Source: JAGOBX01 sp017999075 [NCBI: Candidatus Babelota bacterium]
GTDB taxonomy: Bacteria > JAGOBX01
Length of the DNA stretch: 6,315 bases
Assembly: GCA_017999075.1 (NCBI GenBank)
Contig: JAGOBX010000220.1
Span: 1-6,315, forward strand
Reading direction: 5' to 3'
The notes beneath the pieces were generated by a model. That model saw only the letters and a list, made by a program, of their open reading frames with translations, searched no databases and was not told where the DNA came from. How positions within the stretch are numbered: the stretch's first letter is position 1; each line of letters opens with the position of its first letter. Shown here one piece after another: positions 6,101 through 6,315 of the stretch. The position numbers and the translations under genes are program-made.

Positions 6101-6315
6101 AGCTGGCCAAAAGAAGGTTATCCGATAGATACGAATATTGCGCAAATTAAAAGTAAACCGTTATCAACTATCGCGTATCCGTTATTTCAAGATTGGCGGT
6201 TAAGCGGATACAATTCAAAAATTAACTGGTATGATTATCCGGTTGATAAAAATGTTGTGAAAAATACGAGAACTCAACTGGAAAATAATAGACCGCAGAT
6301 AACTTCAAATAAAGA
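104..6315 (+). CDS. Giant secreted VWFA / FN3 / cadherin-like / PKD / LruC-domain surface protein (3' end beyond the window)
   Basis: The frame runs 2,070 full codons from ATG 104 without a stop and leaves the window. The protein begins with a signal peptide (Lys-rich start, hydrophobic core about residues 7-19, likely cleavage after VYA at 25), so it is exported. A VWFA domain follows with the metal-site residues D98-x-S100-x-S102, T174 and D203. Then come about 1,500 residues of beta-sandwich repeats: Ig/FN3-like, OmpL47-like, cadherin-like, He_PIG-like and two PKD-like domains. The C terminus matches the LruC (DUF4842) pattern, with a GDGDFND acidic loop at 1823-1829. Cysteines are rare, and Asn, Asp, Ser, Thr and Tyr are abundant, as expected of an extracellular calcium-binding stalk. 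LruC domains usually sit at the end of a protein, so the stop is probably not far past 6315. I infer an adhesin or cell-surface binding protein; ligand and anchoring are not visible. The gene overlaps its upstream neighbour by four bases, so the two are probably co-transcribed. Confidence 0.93.
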   Translation, partial: MKFKSKIIFLFLIILFFCLNYNVYANILSIDSLSSADFPNLISMTVTVKDGSGNPITNLTKEDFCGLMENNVPQNIYVVPPNTEGSNSKVADIVFIIDNSNSMSDEQAQVKNNIISFVNGLAAAGDIDYRLGLVRFGQGTNNGQPIIEDNGNLTADSNYYKNTILNRMTVDGGTEPGFESCYKATTQINFRSNSQKIFVVITDEPSNGDITPFQTVINTLNQNSIKVYTWYQIGQGDNHYSQNSSGSLSKETGGKSFSILDPITVLINEITSSVSSQYVITYTPTNQEYDGILRNVILCYSGNTATASYTPGARPVLTLTDATQELFIGARVDNDPNVQISVYMQDIQSPYPTNVTLHYRHITAASYTSINMTNVSDSLYRVTLPTNVIQDPGVAFYFSTTDGQLSATLPKNDPSEKPFYFAVLPNVAPIILIKDVRATNPSELIYVDVECVDTTYNIASSKIFYKDARQLLYSETTAYNTSDSNYYFRFPTLTDSYKYYYYVQATDNFNLNASNGFPDAPHQISLNDVFAPPEVTLLTPNNTSETSSKNTIFSWTKVYDRESSIKNYSIEFAKDINFSNIIYSETTVDINIFPSYNFEDTIYYWRVNAVDNWNNINSGTMKWSVFFDSNPPSIASLIQPADEAKFNAVNDTIKFEWTESIDTGLGNVSCILQFSKDNFTSVWDSQTLTNTSVIISMSYFSEDTIYYWRVLSKDKINNTNSGSDTRVFYKDNYSPTKVVLIAPENNEVMKASGSDLKFEWSQSFDTGLGFDSYTIEISNNINFTNIVYTATNLKDTFLNLNVSLFDNNNSERLYWRIISYDTLLNYNTSTVNNFLNDLLPPTEIIILKPANNDTVNFKLPTLIEWTPSVDTGVGLKMYRIQIADNVGFYPVAYSYDTTNISCSSIQVLLSDFNEKDYYIRIRAYDNFDNASLGSNINKIYNDITQPVTTDNIPADWQKNNFEVVFIATDTNLTTTFYSINNSDTLTGKTFTVANDGNFNIFYYSSDLYSNTESIKTNELKIDKTAPVISSVDYYSQDADRNLNDKSPSHFTVSCISYDTLSGLANHPLAEYYIGKNLINYTNSILMETSTLGATVYRCNISETTWKTYSEDTIFIRITATDLAGNTTVYTLSEYIDKNNDTPLLTQNPPTVVMDEDTETSPFNLNNYFSDVDKNDTLVFSATNKIPDSIAITISDTGQVFLKPDTNYNGNIQVTVRSTDQIGAYTSGSFMIILNPVNDTPVLTAIPDTSILQGQQFTYSIIADDVDNDPLIYSIVSGINGLTINNNTLSFLPTNNDVGAHTVCIRVSDNQAAVFDTFVITIINVNDTPVLSKSIPTVVMNEDSETSPFNLNDYFSDIDSNNILTFSITNKTPDSIAITISDTGQAYLKPDLNYNGNIQVTVRSTDQLGEYTDGNFTIIVNPVNDTPVLTAIPDTSILQGEQFTYSIIAADVDNDPLIYSIDSGINGLTINNNTLSFLPTNNDVGAHTVCIRVSDNQAAVFDTFVITVINVNDTPVLSKSIPTVVMNEDSETSPFNLNDYFSDIDANDIINFAALIKTPDSIAITISDTGQVYLKPDLNYNGNIQVTVRAADQQGGYTDGSFIIIVNPVNDIPKAIIKYDNNKTTSNDTFIVSQPMTLSLNADLSYDVDSDNLTYLWNFGDGASSTQKNIEHTYSRSDTYFITLTVTDIHGAVDTAYLTLIIINSLPSAVFNFGNTDIMFAGEERIFDASGSTDADGSIDSYVWQISSAADSVFYGETLTYIPNFIGSDTVTLKIFDNYGYYSETSVVITIRMPNTEIYTNVTGVRPDRYFYTLAFEDLYPNVGDGDFNDFVCDYNINRILNANNEITKIIISSKALARGAGYTHKFKVKLNINGSASISINEYKPDGTKARNTVNTSGSGLLDITLFQNTAEAFKNANGSNISNPNASSMTVEGNYAEAIITLNNPTENPLASSDILPYDPYIYINNTTPENKNTNKEVHLNTIDSNYYPFALMVPTNWSWPKEGYPIDTNIAQIKSKPLSTIAYPLFQDWRLSGYNSKINWYDYPVDKNVVKNTRTQLENNRPQITSNK
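224..352 (+). other. Beta module preceding the VWFA domain, residues about 41-83
   Basis: The pattern V-x-V-x-D-x-x-G-x-P-I-x-N-L-T-x-E-D-F (V46 to F64), followed by E69-N-N-V-P-Q74, matches the segment just before VWFA domains in the acidobacterial-type VWFA-related family (TIGR03436 pattern). There a line such as 'DxxGxPVxxLTxxDF...E(D/N)GxPQ' is typical. It probably packs against the VWFA domain as a small Ig-like fold. Assignment is by pattern recognition only. Confidence 0.6.
365..958 (+). other. von Willebrand factor A domain with complete MIDAS, residues about 88-285
   Basis: The domain opens with the hydrophobic strand ADIVFIID, then N-S-N-S, giving the DxSxS motif at D98, S100 and S102. 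The second MIDAS element is T174 in DGGTEPG, and the third is D203 in VVITDEPS. The order and spacing are those of a Rossmann-like VWFA fold that holds a divalent metal and binds a protein or glycan ligand through it. The closing helix and strand (INEITSSVSSQYVITYTPT, about 267-285) match the end of VWFA domains in the TIGR03436-like family. All five metal-coordinating positions are present, so binding competence is likely; the ligand is unknown. Confidence 0.88.
1046..1696 (+). other. Two Ig/FN3-like segments, residues about 315-426 and 427-531
   Basis: Both segments begin with a Pro-plus-hydrophobic strand (RPVLTLTDA; VAPIILIKDV). Both continue with a 'V-x-L/I-x-Y-R/K' strand, then an aromatic strand (SLYRVTLP; NYYFRFP), and end in a display strand (VAFYFSTTDG; YYYYVQATDN). 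This is the usual pattern of Ig-like spacer domains that follow a binding head in secreted proteins. The second contains four consecutive tyrosines at 499-502. Family assignment is loose; the boundaries are judged from the recurring pattern. Confidence 0.5.
1697..2929 (+). repeat. Four FN3-like repeats of about 100 residues (residues 532-942)
   Basis: Repeat boundaries are about 532-630, 631-733, 734-839 and 840-942. Each starts near a PP or SPT followed by a hydrophobic strand and 'P-x-N/D-x', then a tryptophan strand (FSW, FEW, FEW, IEW). A 'Y-x-I-x-(F/I)' strand and a 'YYWRV' or equivalent strand come next, and each ends in 'D-x-x-x-N'. Repeats 2-4 share an S-x-D-T-G-(L/V)-G loop after the tryptophan; repeat 1 has YDRESSIK there instead. 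Repeats 1 and 2 share EDTIYYWRV in protein and 25 of 26 bases in DNA (1898-1923 against 2207-2232). The remaining sequence has diverged much further. These are stalk or spacer domains of a fibronectin-III-like fold, common in secreted bacterial proteins. Confidence 0.7.
2930..3181 (+). other. OmpL47-like Ig-type domain, residues about 943-1026
   Basis: The order of motifs is TTDNIPADWQKNNFEV, an 'ATDTNLTTTFYSIN' strand pair, a 'FTVANDGNFNIFYYSSD' strand with hydrophobic-aromatic core, and the closing ID-K-T-A-P. This is the layout of the OmpL47-type extracellular Ig-like domain ('TTD...W...V.ftA.D..sg...Y.i....G.....YyStD..gN.E....iDkTaP'). Such domains are seen in Leptospira surface proteins and in many secreted bacterial proteins. 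The DKTAP end leads straight into the next Ig-like segment. Confidence 0.6.
3182..3517 (+). other. Divergent Ig-like segment, residues 1027-1138
   Basis: This segment lies between DKTAP and the first NDTP linker. It has alternating hydrophobic strands and ends with EDTIFIRITATDLAGNT, the same closing strand type as the FN3-like repeats (EDTIYYWRV). I cannot name its family; it is probably one more beta-sandwich spacer. Confidence 0.45.
3530..4087 (+). repeat. 558-base coding repeat, copy 1: cadherin-like (A) plus putative-Ig (B) pair, residues 1143-1328
   Basis: Copy 1 has an A domain of 98 residues (1143-1240) and a B domain of 88 residues (1241-1328), each ending at an NDTP linker. The A domain has V-V-M-D-E-D, then YFSDVD, ISDTGQVFLKPDTNYNG and VTVRSTDQ, the pattern of cadherin-like/Tandem-95 modules that bind calcium between domains. 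The B domain has IPDTSILQGQQFTYSI, DDVDNDPLIYSI, LSFLPTNNDVGAHTVCIRVSD, the He_PIG (putative Ig) pattern. Acidic residues at DED, DVD and DND are plausible calcium ligands. An NDTP linker (1139-1142) already precedes this copy, so the duplication edge lies near 3517-3530. Confidence 0.85.
4088..4645 (+). repeat. 558-base coding repeat, copy 2: A plus B pair, residues 1329-1514
   Basis: This copy has exactly the same length as copy 1, with no insertion or deletion (186 codons). The B half is nearly identical in DNA to copy 1: 3928-4015 and 4486-4573 are the same over 88 bases, and 3928-4107 against 4486-4665 differ at three sites. In the B half only four residues differ: Q to E in QGQQ, D to A in ADDVD, V to D in SIVSG, and I to V in ITIIN. 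The A half has diverged more from copy 1 (for example SDVDKNDTLVF against SDIDSNNILTF). Confidence 0.88.
4646..4939 (+). repeat. Partial third copy: A domain only, residues 1515-1612
   Basis: The A module recurs in full at 98 residues, in register with the 558-base period, with V-V-M-N-E-D-S-E, YFSDID, ISDTGQVYLKPDLNYNG and VTVRAADQ. It ends at the variant linker NDIP rather than NDTP. No B module follows; the first PKD-like domain begins instead. The first part is close to copy 2 in DNA, while the middle (FAALIKTPD) differs. Confidence 0.85.
4940..5491 (+). other. Two PKD-like domains, residues about 1613-1703 and 1704-1796
   Basis: The first has the PKD hallmark YLWNFGDG at 1654-1661, preceded by SYDVDSDN and followed by EHTYSRSDTYFITLTVTD. 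The second has FDASGSTDADGSIDSYVWQIS (about 1726-1746) and ends SDTVTLKIFDNYG. It keeps the 'DASGSTDxDG' loop but lacks FGDG, which is replaced by ISSAADS, so it is a variant. PKD domains are extracellular beta-sandwich spacers that sometimes take part in polysaccharide or protein binding. Here they connect the cadherin-like array to the LruC domain. Confidence 0.8.
5522..6315 (+). other. LruC (DUF4842-like) C-terminal domain, residues about 1807 to window end
   Basis: The domain begins with LAFEDLYPNVGDGDFNDFV (1813-1831), the acidic FED...GD.DFND signature of LruC domains, which suggests bound calcium. It continues with a 'GAGYTHKFKVKLNI' strand, and near its end has KEVHL (1977-1981), an aromatic 'PFALMVPTNWSWPKE' segment, IAYPLFQDW and NWYDYP. 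These match the second half of the family, in which 'EVHLPG...P.AI.vP..w.WP.E...I..AYP.F..W.......dWY' is typical. LruC was named from a Leptospira outer-membrane-associated protein; how the domain works is not established. Most of the domain is inside the window, and it usually ends proteins. Confidence 0.85.

Noticed and set aside
6240-6315. End of the protein or a terminator at the right edge
   Set aside because: The frame is still open at the last base (final codons T-S-N-K, then GA), and no hairpin followed by a T run is present.

Overview
The window is AT-rich and almost entirely occupied by one very long plus-strand reading frame. It opens with ATG at position 104 and is still open at the last base: 2,070 complete codons with no in-frame stop. 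I checked the frame line by line and found no frameshift. Only the last 34 codons of an upstream gene precede it, and that gene's TGA overlaps the new ATG in an ATGA junction. There is no intergenic stretch, RNA gene, CRISPR array, insertion sequence or terminator to report, and no credible gene on the minus strand.

The large frame encodes a secreted, modular surface protein. In order it has: a signal peptide (residues 1-25); a short beta module like the one preceding VWFA domains in the acidobacterial-type VWFA family (about 41-83); a von Willebrand factor A domain with an apparently complete MIDAS metal site (about 88-285); two Ig/FN3-like segments (about 315-531); four FN3-like repeats (532-942); a segment resembling OmpL47-type Ig-like domains (943-1026); another Ig-like segment (1027-1138); a cadherin-like/putative-Ig array laid out A-B-A-B-A with an exact 186-codon period (1143-1612); two PKD-like domains (about 1613-1796); and a C-terminal LruC (DUF4842-like) domain (about 1807 to the window end). 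The reading is a long, probably calcium-stiffened stalk with a metal-dependent binding head near the N terminus and an LruC domain at the far end. That suggests adhesion to a surface, polymer or other cell, but the ligand cannot be read from the sequence.

The organism is probably a Gram-negative bacterium. LruC domains are known from Leptospira, Bacteroidota and some Proteobacteria, and stacks of He_PIG, cadherin-like and PKD domains are common in large surface proteins of the FCB group. The low GC and Asp-Thr-rich linkers would fit Bacteroidota or Fibrobacterota-like lineages, but this is a weak inference. TGA is not used in frame anywhere, so the standard bacterial code fits.

The most notable points are the domain combination, the almost identical exact-period 558-base duplication within the gene, and the stop/start overlap suggesting that the upstream gene is translated together with the giant protein.
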